Shown piece by piece: positions 46,601-56,925 of a stretch of 64,000 nt of DNA (positions are counted from its first letter, which is position 1; each line of letters begins with the position of its first letter). The position numbers were made by a program, and so were the translations under genes. Under the pieces are notes generated by a model, which was given only the letters and a program-made list of their open reading frames with translations, was not told the origin of the DNA and did not search any database. Source of the DNA: Crocodylus rhombifer (taxonomy: Eukaryota > Chordata > Crocodylia > Crocodylidae); assembly GCA_038503035.1 (NCBI GenBank), contig JAVSML010024430.1:434001-498000 (forward strand), read 5' to 3'.

Positions 46601-49040
46601 CAGCTGCTACTAGTTCTCCCTGGATGGATAGTACCACTCCTTGAATAGTTGCGATCTTAACAGCCCTATACATATTGATGAAGATCCTGTTCCTGAAACA
46701 AGATGGAGAGAATGGAAGGGATTATATTTTGTGGATGAGATTTTTATAGCCAGCTATGAGAGTTGAATTTATTGTTTAAATCTTTCATGTGGTTATAAAA
46801 AAAAAATCACACCACCATGACTACTCCATTTTTTTTTAAATCCGTCCCTTCTTTTTTTCTTTTTACTGTTTTCTCTCATTCTTAGTAGGTCCTTCTAGGC
46901 TGGAGAATCACTCATACAGGTTAGTAAATTCATGCAGGGTAGTAGAAAAGAAAGGAATAATACATGCACTTGCAGGATGACCTGCAGCTGTGGGAATCTG
47001 GGATGGATCCTCCACATCAGAGCATCTACGTTTATCTGCGCAGGCTCCCACCCTAGGCCTCAAACCCTTTCAAAGAAGGGGCTTGGCCCATGTGTACCTA
47101 AAACAAACATGGTGATGTTACTCCCGTCTTTCTATGACTGGGACTAACTGGATCCAGGAAACATCTGGTGACAGATTCTACAAGATCTCCAGTCCTTCAA
47201 CTCTCAGGATTTCTTCAGAACCAAGTTACTAGGCTCCACAGTCGTGAAATCTGTGGACTGCTCCGCGGATGAACAAACCTTAACTCTTGACACACTTGCA
47301 ACTTTGGAAAATCCACAGGTTTAAATACCCAAAGATGTCTGCAGTGTCATTTCCATCTCTTGAGACAATTCATAGATCATATCGTCACTAATTCCTACAT
47401 TTATTGCAAAGTTTTAATCAGAACACCTCTTTTAAAAAGACACCCAGTCTTGGTTAAAAGATTGCAAGTAATGGAGACTCAATCAGATGCTTTTGGTTTA
47501 TTTGTACTGTTCCATTTAAGGTGGCATGTGACCTACAAGCAGGAAAAAAAACAATCACCTTTCATATAGTATGTGTGATGCTCATTAAAACAGAACAAGG
47601 TCTTGGTTAACTACATCCAGACAGACATGTAATAATAGAGGCAGTGCCCAGGGCAACCGAGATGCATTGGGGCAGCAGTGACTTCTAGCTGTTACTAGTA
47701 GCCCTCACCAGAATAATTTGGTGCCTGGGAGGGACAGCTGCCCTTGTGGCACCGCTTTAGTCATGCTACTGCATCCATACAGCACTTAGCGGCACTGTGT
47801 GTCACTAGGATTTGTGGAGGCATCTCCCAAGTTTCCAGGCACCGCACATTCCTGGCGACACAAACTTGCACATTCTGTGTTCCTTGCAGCCACCAAGGCT
47901 GGTACCTGAGGTGGTGTTTCATAGACATAGACATTAGGGCTGGAAGGGACCTTGGAAGATCTTCTAGTCCAGCCCCCTGCCCCAGGAAATTATAATTACC
48001 CATATTGGAACTACAGTGTGGACATGTCTCCACTTCTGGGTGTATTACCCCTAAAGCAAATTGATGTTGTAGATTATCCGTCAAAAAAAACCCTTACCAA
48101 AACAATCACCAGCAAACAACATTTTAGGTTTGCAAAAAATTGAGATCTCTTTTTCAAGTCACTTTCTGAAGACATGGCTTGTATCGTTTCATTAAAAAAA
48201 GGCAAATGGTAAGCAAGTAATGTTTTACAGAAGCGCTGGTGGATCTTCATATGCTCTATCTTACCACGTTCTTTTGGAAAATGTAAGTACTTAAGCATTG
48301 AAAACAGGTTTTCAAACCACTGTAAGGAAAACAGCCTTTGTTGTGCAGTATTTTCAAGCATCCTTAGCAAAAACCATTGTTCAAAGCTGAGCACATATTG
48401 CAAATTCTTTCTTTTTCATTAAATTGGAAGTTGCCTATATCATCAGATGTAACCAGTTTACTGTTCTTTTCCTTTTCTTTTAAAATTCCATTCTCATTAC
48501 CAGCTTTCTGTTCTGGTTTTGCCATATACAGACAGATGATAAGATAAAAAAAACTGCACTCTACAGTTTTTTCAAATAATGAGCAGTTCTTTATTTTCTT
48601 GGAATCTGGTTTTCTTGGACTTCTAATACCCATGTAATAGAACCCATCTTGTTGCAGGAAATGTCAAGCATCACAGAAACTGAAAAGCAGGTTCTGACCA
48701 CTGGCTGCCCCTGCTACCCCAGCCTTCTAGTAGGAAATAGATAACCCCTTACTATTGAAATATTATTGCTCTGTGCCCCTGTACACCAAAACTCTGTAAG
48801 TGTTGCCAGAATTAATCCTACTAGCAGGCATTGGTCCATATCAGCTGTGCTGCAGGAGGGAGCAAGAAAATTAATAAAGAGCAATCGGTAAATAATCTGC
48901 CCTGGCAAGTGTCTTCAAATAATAGCCAGTTAATAGCAGGCATCATGTATATCTCCATCCCATATTTACAGTTTTTCCTATCTGCAATAACCATGGAGGG
49001 TTTGCTAGCTCACCAAAAGCTTTAGCACATTCAGCTTTTC
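43676..49040. other. Long interval without a recognised gene
   Basis: Contains a repeat start at about 45121 ('gtgcaaagtgggccctattcaattcgg'), poly-T/A tracts near 46800-46860, a short CR1 tail (47917-47985, separate entry) and two overlapping minus frames at 48074-48633 (see findings). No SAA exon was found here. Confidence 0.4.
47917..47985 (-). mobile_element. CR1 LINE 3' tail fragment
   Basis: 'tttcatagacatagacattagggctggaagggacc..tctagtccagccccctgcccca' is the reverse complement of the CR1 3' end; only about 70 bp remain. Confidence 0.8.
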
Positions 49041-49046
49041 TTTATT
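49041..49046 (-). other. Polyadenylation signal of SAA locus D
   Basis: AATAAA on the minus strand, about 58 nt beyond the TAA stop at 49106-49104. Confidence 0.65.
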
Positions 49047-49103
49047 CAGTTTTGCAAAGCAGGTAGGAAAAATAGAGAAAACTGCAGTGGTTTACAGGCG
49101 GCT

Positions 49104-51720
49104 TTAATAGTTCCAGGGAAAGCGTGCTCGTTTGGAGTGGTTGCGGGCTCTTTCTTTTTTGACTGCAAGTGTGTCTTCTGCTCCACTGCCACCATCACCA
49201 GTATCGCTAGTGCCACCGACGTCAATTTTACCACTGTGACATCCCATTTGCCAGTTCTTCCAGAAATCACTGGAAACGTGAAATAAAGGTTCTTTTAGGC
49301 AATCTCCACTTAAATGCAAAATTATTTCTTTTTCATCTCTTCACTCATATACTCTTTCCATTTCTACAAGACCCTTTCTAATCATACCCAAATAGACACT
49401 CACAAATCTTTGCCTGTCTGGAGTGACAGGAATCATCCCAGTGACGCATCACTACAGTAGCCACAAATGTGAAAGCCATGACAAATTGCCTCTATTACTT
49501 TCTTGAGGGTCCTTAATTTCACAAGTAACACATTCAACCCACAACAGCTCTCACTGAAGGATCAGAATGGAATCTATGACCACTGTGATATCAGACAATG
49601 TAACAGGGAAGAAATGGATTTAATGTTGATTAGAGGATGAAGTGAAGGCTGCAATTCACTATAGCAGTTTTAAAAGCATGATGATTAGAAATTCATCTTC
49701 TTTGAAAAAATTAATGCAGGGGTGGGCAAAATGCAGCCCGGGGGCCAGATGTGGCCTGCCAGGCCAATTTATCTGGCCGGCGGGGTCCCCCCAAAATTAA
49801 GAAAATTAATATTTATCTGCCCCAGCTGCCTGTCATGTGGCCCTCGATGGCTCGCCAAAACTCAGTAAGAGGCCCTCCACCCAAAATAATTGCTCCCCCC
49901 GAATTAATGTGATATTATCTTACAATTAATTAGAGATTAGATTGCAGTCATTAAAACAAAGGCAAGGATGTTTTATAATATCTTTCATTAGAGAAAGCGT
50001 ATAACTGGGAGAGCTGCTGGACAAGTTTTCAGGCATCAAGTACCCTTCCCCAGGTCTTAAGAGACAGGCAGACGCAGGCTGAGCTAAATACAAAGAGAAG
50101 ATTCCATCTAAATGCAAACAGCCTACTTAGAGCAATAAAGGAGGGCTGTGAGTTAGGAGTGACGGGGCATATCTACACAGTAATTACTGCACATAAACAA
50201 ACTCCAAAGCTTATTGCTCCCAGGTATACAGTTTGAACGTGCTCATGGGAGCAATAAGTTCCAGAGTTTATTCATGTGCAGCATGTTGAGCCAGGTTGGA
50301 GCAGCCAGGGGTGGTTAACCTGTCAGCCCTGGGCTGTTCCTCTGGATCAATGTGCTGCAGGGGGGCTTGCTGGGCTAGTCAGCAGGCAGCCCCTGTACTG
50401 AAGCACACTCATGCCCCAGCCAGCTGGAGCAGTGTCTACACATGTGCTGCTCTGGAGTTTTTCACTCCACAGCAGGACAGTACTTGTATTTACAAGTACT
50501 ATCCTGCTGCAGAGCAAATGAGCTTACTCCAGCCTAATGGGGGTGCACATGTAGCTGCTGAGATGTTTATTGAGCAGCTAATTAGTCAACTGCGCAATAA
50601 ATGTCTCACATAGATGTACCTAAGAAGTGTTATCAGGCGTCATTATAAAACAAAAATAGTGTAGTAGAATAGGCAAGGTAGTTACTGAAAGAATGGGACT
50701 ATTCAAGAAGGGGGAGGGTAGTTATAACCTGCCAAGTACAAGAAGATCAAGGACAGTATTCGTTAGGTTGCAATGAGCCATAAAGCCACTATCTGTATGA
50801 AGTCCAGGTTTTTGATGTCCAGTAGGATTATGTATATCAGTCCCCTGGCCCATCTTCTGGAACATTTCCTGGACTATCATGACTAGTACAACTCTTCAAA
50901 CAAAGAAACACTTTTACATTCAAGAAGGGGCTCAGTCTTCTCATTTAAACTTGGTCACTTTTACTAAATTTAAACATAGCTACTCGGTAAATGAGTTAAT
51001 AATGATTTGTAAATCAGAATGCTGTTCATCATTACTTCATTACACAGATTTTCTTATCACTAACTAAGAGGCAACAATTACCTGTTAGGTTTTGGAGCCC
51101 AGGCCTCACCATGCTTGCTGCGTGTAGCAGATTCCCCAGAATGATAGAAATACTGGTATTTATCACCATTTATATAATTCTCTGCATGCATGTTCTTGTA
51201 TACCTTGTGCTTTTCCATAACACCTGGGAAGGGAGAGAGAATTATGGAAACACCATACATTTTAAGCAAGTTTTGAAATTATTTTACCCTCCGTCTAGCA
51301 GACACCAAACACTATTCCTCCTACTTCACACCACTGGCTTCAGAATGCAGTGCTTCTATAGTTAGAAATCACTTTAAGCAGACAAAGTTCTGTTAGATTC
51401 TCTCTAGACATTGATGGATTTGCAGCTATTGAATCTCTCTTTCTAACCACTACTTCCATCAGTGAAGTGAAGATAGCTGGAGTGATTTCCCCTCAAAACA
51501 TCTGGAAGAACTACAGGGGAAAAATCTGGTTTCAGAAGACAACACCCTTCATCCTGTGCACAACAGTTCTTTCAAGGAGATTTTCCTGTAGGAACATGTT
51601 TTTAGAAAAGAACTTACGTCTAGCTGTCTCCTTTAGGAATTCTGCAACCTTAGAGAGCCAGATCTGGGCGCTGGCCTGCAAGACCAGAGAAAACAGCAAC
51701 ACACTGACATAGAATTTCAT
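49104..51720 (-). CDS. SAA: Divergent, cationic serum amyloid A paralog, locus D (intact, 136 aa)
   Basis: Coding parts: exon 2 51720-51618 (103 nt), exon 3 51223-51082 (142 nt), exon 4 49269-49104 (166 nt); 411 nt, 136 residues plus TAA. All junctions are GT/AG in the same phases as locus B. Exon 2 is clearly SAA (signal MKFYVSVLLFSLVLQASA, then QIWLSKVAEFLKETAR). Exon 3 keeps the scaffold (VYKNM..EN..NGDKY) and has one extra codon, but the signature is gone: YHSGESATRSKHGEAWA replaces [17 protein letters not shown]. Exon 4 keeps SDFWKNWQ and SGAEDTLA. Between them is an extra tract of about 18 residues (CHSGKIDVGGTSDTGDGG). The chain then ends in VKKERARNHSKRARFPWNY instead of the usual acidic/neutral tail. 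By hand count the mature protein has about 20 basic and 14 acidic residues, and the last 19 residues have about seven basic and one acidic. AATAAA lies at 49046-49041. The open frame despite such divergence suggests selection for a changed role; a binding or antimicrobial function is only a guess. Confidence 0.88.
49717..49901. mobile_element. hAT-type MITE in intron 3 of SAA locus D
   Basis: 185 bp starting CAGGGGTGGGCAAAATGC, flanked by a perfect 8-bp duplication AATTAATG (49709-49716 and 49902-49909), diagnostic of hAT insertion. Confidence 0.8.
49902..51081. other. Remainder of intron 3 of SAA locus D
   Basis: Includes an interspersed repeat fragment around 50840-50890 ('cctggactatcatgactagtac') also present at 43320. 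No coding content recognised. Confidence 0.45.
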
Positions 51721-52080
51721 AGTTCACTTCTTTAGGCTGTAACAGGATTAGGAGAAACAGTTCATCAGAAATCAAGGCAAACATTTAAAGACTCCAGGCA
51801 GCATATTCATTCTGCTTGTCACTGTTACTGATCTGGTATATAGATTAGCAAGGCCACACACAATTCTGAAGACACGGCCAAGGGTTAATTGCTAATCAGG
51901 AAAGTGAAATCCACTCAAATGCCCAGTTCAGAGACAACATCTATGTCAAAATGTCTTTTTTAACTTCTGCGTAATGTATTTTACACAGGACAGTCATACA
52001 TCCTATATATCGTATTTCCCAAACTAGAAAAAAAAGCTTAAAATGAGGTACTTAAAGCTTAACTTCAGGCTAAAACTTAC

Positions 52081-52222
52081 CTCTGCAGTATGAGAAATTA
52101 TTTTTTTTGTGTGGCTACTCAGACACATTGGGAGAGATTATATTTATGAGTCCCTAAAACACAAGGAATGAATACGAACATTCCCTGGGAGCTGGGGATT
52201 TCCACTTGTCAAATTCCATTGC
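52081..52222 (-). promoter_or_regulatory. SAA locus D promoter with NF-kappaB site, and exon 1
   Basis: The leader exon ends at 52081 (GTAAG donor). A TATA-like CATAAATATAAT lies at 52148-52137. A perfect kappaB consensus GGGGATTTCC is on the plus strand at 52194-52203, about 50 bp upstream of the TATA box. Just beyond it is the AAATTCCATT block (52210-52219) that is shared with locus A and with the relic near 41.57 kb. NF-kappaB sites near the promoter are known drivers of acute-phase SAA transcription in mammals. Confidence 0.72.
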
Positions 52223-53974
52223 CGCCTATCTGACCTCTTTGCACTCTCGTTGCAGACAGTTGTCAACAATCATTATTGCCTAATGTCTAACAGGGAAGGA
52301 AACGTTCTGCGCGCCTTGGCAGTTTTATAAATTCCAAGTTTATTTCTGTTTTGCTTCCCAATAAGTGTAGAAGTGCACTTTTATGATAAACAGCTTACTA
52401 AAATGGGGCATTTTATTGGCTTTAATTTTATTTTTCATTAGGACATCTGTTTATTCAGTCTGATATGTAGAAAGCCGGGGAAGGCCAGAGAGGCAGAGAA
52501 CTGCACAGCTTCTACTATTCTGCTTTGGCTGAGGGAGTAATACAGTATTTGGACATGCATGTTGTAAATAAAGGCCTTGTTACACAGTCATTTTAGGTAG
52601 CTCCTGCACCTCTTAACTCCTGGATTGTCTGCACATTAACACCTAAAGTGGTTTTAGGGATGTTAGTTATAGCTGTGTTGTTCTAAGGACATAGGCAGAC
52701 AAGATTTTGGGGGTAACCGTGAAATCTTTTTTTAGACCAACTAAATAGTTGGAATATTGTTCTTTACAAGCTTTTAGGCACGAACACACTTCTTCAGCCA
52801 TAGGGAGAGTCTGCCTATATCCTTAAATCAACCTGGCTATAACCAACACCCCCAAAGCATAGAAAATATAAAATTTTACAGTTTGAAATGGAAACTTCAC
52901 AACACGAAGAAAGAAGCCAAACTCAACAGAGACATGTATTTTCTAAGCCTATGCAAGAAATACAACATCATTCCTAGAGGACTGGACATCTACAATTCTC
53001 TTACTTGTACACACAACTCCAAATAAGCTTCATAACTATGCTGGAAAACTTCAGAACACAAATACCAGCAGGCTCTCCCTATGCCTGAAGAAGGATGCTT
53101 GTGTCTGAAAGCGTGTAAAGAACATTTTTTCCAACTATTTAGTTAGTCTAATAAAAGATGTCACATTTACCTGAAGAACTTTGTCTGCTTAAAGTGATTT
53201 TAAGCACTCATTATGCAGCTTAAAGTTATGCCAGTCCAAGGCAGGATTGTCTGTGATCTGCACTACCCAGCTCCTGTTCCATTAAGGTGTAGTCACTCCT
53301 CACAGATGTGCTGCCCAAATTGAAGTCCTCGGGTATCCCAGGATCTCTCACCCCACCCTTCACCCACAGAAGCTGGTCCTGGCTCACCAGCCCTGTAGTG
53401 GAAACTCAGAGCTCCATCACCTAGTCCTGCCCCTGCTCACCAGGCCCTCTAATGGCAAGTCATAGCTGTGCAGGTAGGGAACAGTCAGAGAAGGTAAGTA
53501 AGGTTACTTGGCAGGGGAAACACCATGTATCTGGGTCCATGAAGGAAGTTTTCCTTAAGCGTTCCCAAGGATGACTGTTCTTCTGGAATGGTTTAGTACC
53601 CGCTAAGGTGTTGGGGCTTTAGGCCCGCTTTATGGAAATGGGAGGCTCCTCCCTAGCTTGCTTCTGCAGCCATATGGCTGAGGGCAGGTGAAACTTGGGG
53701 GCATCTGAACCCCAAGTCTCCAGGATGCCCGCCAAAAGACTTTGGAAATATCTGAAGCCCCTGGTGGGGGTGGAAGATGTTTGCTGGTACTAGGGCCACT
53801 TATGGTTCTGGATTGACTCATGGATTTGGACTGATTTGGCTTGGAAATGTCTTTAAATAAAAAACAAACAACCAGTCACAGAAGGTTACTAAACTACAGG
53901 TGTGACTGCTCCAAACTAGCACTAACACCAATCAACATTTGTGCAGCTTACAGTATAAAGTGTAACAAGGCCTT
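52223..53974. repeat. Upstream of SAA locus D; unclassified interspersed repeat at 52660-53190
   Basis: 52660-53190 carries 'acaagattttgggggtaacc', 'agaccaactaaatagttgg', 'gaacacacttcttcag' and, near the other end, 'actatttagttagtctaataaaagatg' and 'tttgtctgctt'. The same phrases recur at 43256-43312 and 59368-59815, marking a dispersed family I cannot name. No coding content. Confidence 0.45.
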
Positions 53975-54127
53975 TGTAGCAGGGCACTAAGGTGCCTGCT
54001 ACTGAATGGTAACATGGGCTTAGCTGCCACTCAATAGGGCAGCACAGGTGTGAGTTGCTAAAGCAACTGATTGTGTCAGCTGGCCGGAAGGGGGCAGGGC
54101 CTGGCCTTCATAAACAGAGGATGCTGA

Positions 54128-54695
54128 TGATGTATAAAGCGGTTCATTTCTCTGGAAGCCACAAAAATCACAGACACACACTCATTAGATGGCACAAAAG
54201 GTGTATTTGCAAATAGGGTCAGAGCAGAGTCAAAAACTCAGATTACTCTGAACCCACCAAGGAATTTTGCAGGCTGTATTTATCTTTTCCCTCCCGGGCA
54301 CGTGTGCAGAAATAGGAACTCTTACAGCTCACTTCCGTTTCATACAAGCATACATGTGGTTACATCACTACATACATCGCATGTATAGTATAATTAACTA
54401 CTTAAGTATGCAGGGCGGAGAGGTAAATATGCATCAGCTAATTAAGCATGCTCAGAGACTACTATAGGTCACCAAGAGTTCAAACCCCCCCCCCCTTTCA
54501 AGGACACGGTCAGTTGAATTCCAGCTTCTGTAATCTGTATGAGAAAGGCTAGGGAGAAGCTGGGGGAGAGTCTGCGATTTAGCATAAGAAAAGCTGTGGC
54601 AAGGCTGGGAAAGGAAAAAAGTCCTTGGCAGTGTTTCTTTCTTATCGGGTGCAAGATGCAAGCTGTGCATTTCTAACAATACTCCATTTCTAACA
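54128..54695 (-). mobile_element. Solo LTR, copy 2, nested in a larger TG...CA element
   Basis: 568 bp, closely similar along its full length to the LTR at 2867-3465, with TG...CA ends and the 4-bp duplication CTGA (54124-54127 and 54696-54699). It sits inside the 53975-56092 element, so it inserted later than that element. Confidence 0.8.
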
Positions 54696-55264
54696 CTGAG
54701 GCCAGAGTTCAGTTCCCCTCTGGCAGCCTAAGGAGGAAGAGGTCTGATAGAGCAAGCAGGGCAGTGTTGTGCGTTAGTGTGTGGATACAGGATGGAGAGG
54801 ACCCTGACAGGGATGAGAGAAGGTTAGCCAGGTTGGCTTAAGATTTACGTTGTAGCCGAGGGGCTCTGAGTTTCTGTTTTGGGTTGACAGTTGTAATTAC
54901 GAACCGGAGGACCGGGCGAGGCTGTAGGGGTGGAGGAGGCCTCAAGGGAGCTCCCCGGTAGAGGAGGAGTTCCTAGCACCACAGAGGGTGCCGCATTGTG
55001 GGGGTCTCCCGACCCCAGCCCAGTGTGGGCAGCTTCAGGAAGATCTCGGGGTAGGCAGAAGCCCAGTGGGCCGGGAAGGTGGGTCTGAGCTTGTGGGGTA
55101 TCTCGACCCCAGCCCAGCAGGGGTGATATCATGATGAGCCCCAATTGGGAAGAGCCCCAGTGGGGCATAGGCCCAAGAAGGTGGGTCTGGGGGCCAGGTG
55201 AAGCTAAGGCCGCCTGAGCCCCAACCTTGGGAAGCCCAAGTCGGGCATAGAAGGCCCCAGTGTG

Positions 55265-55735
55265 GGCGGGCGCTTGAGAGGCACGAGCATAGGCTCGAGT
55301 GCGGGCAACAAGAGCGAGAAGCGCGAGCAAGGCCCCAGTGCGGGCAGAGAGCGTGGGAAGCGCGAGACACAGGCCCCGGTGCGGGCGGAGAGCTCAGGAA
55401 GCGTGAGACACAGGCCCTGGTGCGGGCGGAGAGCACGAGAGGTGCGAGCAAGGGCCCCGGTGCGGGCGGAGAGCTCAGGAAGCACGAGACACAGGCCCCA
55501 GTGCGGGCAGAGAGCGCGAGAGGTGCGAGCAAGGGCCCTGGTGCAGGTGGAGAGCTCGGGAAGCACAAGACACAGGCCCCAGTGCGGGCAGAGAGCGCGG
55601 GAAGCACGAGACACAGGCCCCAGTGTGGACGGAGAGCGCGAGAGGCGCGAGAAAGGGCCCCGGTGCGGGCAGAGAGCGTGGGAAGCACAAGTGAAGCCCC
55701 AGTGAGGGCAGGACCATGAGAAGTGCGGAAGACAT
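55265..55735. repeat. Minisatellite with alternating 40/41-bp periods
   Basis: About 10 to 11 units built on 'caggccccagtgcgggcagagagcg.gggaagcacgaga'. The core 'gcgggc' and variants fall at 55381, 55422, 55462, 55503, 55543, 55584, 55625 and 55665, giving steps of 41, 40, 41, 40, 41, 41 and 40. Two unit types differ by 'gaagc.cgagacacaggcccc' versus 'gaggtgcgagcaagggcccc'. Confidence 0.85.
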
Positions 55736-56499
55736 AAGCCTGAGTGTGGGTGACCGCGGGACGTTCGGGAGGCAGACTCCAGTGGGGCACTGCCTGTAAT
55801 TGAGGAACCCCAAGAGGGGAGTAAGTCCATTGAGAAGCCCGGTGAGGGCAAGGGGCGCGAATATTGAGCAGGGCGCGGATATTGGAGCAGGCCCCGGGAG
55901 AGGGTGGCAGGGAGTAGGCCAGAGTCCCGGTACAACAAGGCAGGCACCATGCCAAGGAGGGCAAGAAGACAGCCTCCCGTTGATAATATAAGATCAAAGA
56001 CGTGGCGGGCGAGACAGAGGGTGCGTTCAGGACCCAGACTTGGCACGGTAGGCAAGGGCGCTAGGGGAGGTCACGGAGAGCTTCCTGTCACAGCCTTAGA
56101 AGATCACTGAGTTGCCGCGGGGAGCTTCCCTTTCCTGTCAGTGCAGTACCTGTGCTCTCAGGTATCCCACTAAAATAGTGAGACTGGTCACGATGTCCAC
56201 ACTTACAAAGGAGAATGACATACAGGTACAAAGGAGAGAACTAGTGCTGCAAAATAAGCCTTACAACCCAAGATTAAAGGCTATCAAGCTATTTGGGCTT
56301 CTTAAAAAGAAGGTTAGAATGGGTCTGGGGAGCTTACCTTCTGATAGTAGAGGACTCCATTGTAGCTGATTCAGGCATAATGAGCTTCAATGAGATGAAG
56401 GGGGAGCTTAAATTCCAACTGGAAACAGGCTGCACATTGCTATCAAGGTAACCCATCACTGAAACATCTTACAGAATGTGAACATCTGTCATTCAGACT

Positions 56500-56925
56500 C
56501 CTTATATCTGGCCTGGATGGCTTTCTAAATGGCATGTTCTAATTCAGTCGTTGTTCATTCTGAGTAAGAGAAGCCGGAGAGGTGACTTGATAGCCATCTA
56601 CAAATGTGTCAGGGGTGAGCATCAAGACCTAGGGGAGCAACTCTTCAGGAAGGCACCTCAAGAGAGGATAAGGAGCAATGGCCATAAGCTAAGAGGGTAA
56701 ATGCAGGCTAGAGATAAGAATTTTTTCTCTGTAAGGGTCATCAGAATCTGAAATGCAGTCCCAGCAGAAGTAGTGCAGTCACCCTCCTTGGAAGTGTTTA
56801 AGATGAGGCTGGACAGGCACCTTGTCGAGCTCATCTGAGCCCAATAACTTCCTGCCCAGAGCAGGGGACCGGACTTGATGATCTTACAGGTCCCTTTTGT
56901 TTCTATGGTTCATGATACTGGGATT
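56500..56925 (+). mobile_element. CR1 LINE 3' end (older subfamily)
   Basis: 'agaagccggagaggtgacttgatagccatctacaa', 'ggccataagctaagagg', 'gtgtttaagatgaggctggacaggcacctt', 'ggaccggacttgatgatcttacaggtccctttt' follow the CR1 ORF2 end and 3' UTR order. Decayed sequence from about 56170 may belong to it (RLKAIKLFGLLKKK in plus frame). Confidence 0.75.

Larger units (their letters stand above)
53975..56092 (-). mobile_element. TG...CA element (probable solo LTR), copy 3, inverted, with nested solo LTR
   Basis: On the minus strand it starts TGTGACAGGAAGCTCTCCGT and ends GGCACCTTAGTGCCCTGCTACA, flanked by the 5-bp duplication GCCTT (53970-53974 and 56093-56097). It shares 'CTAGCGCC..GCCTACCGT', 'CTCGCCCGCCACG..TTTGAT' and the 3' 'AAGGCCAGGCCCTGCCC' block with the 32-kb copy. 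The LTR at 54128-54695 interrupts it; without that, about 1.55 kb remain. The interior carries the 40/41-bp minisatellite. Long minus frames across 56055-54845 are repeat translations, not a gene. Confidence 0.72.

Noticed and set aside
54845..56055. Long minus-strand frames of 161-320 codons rich in Ala, Leu, Pro, Cys
   Set aside because: They are translations of the 40/41-bp minisatellite in a mobile element; the repeats keep several frames open at once.
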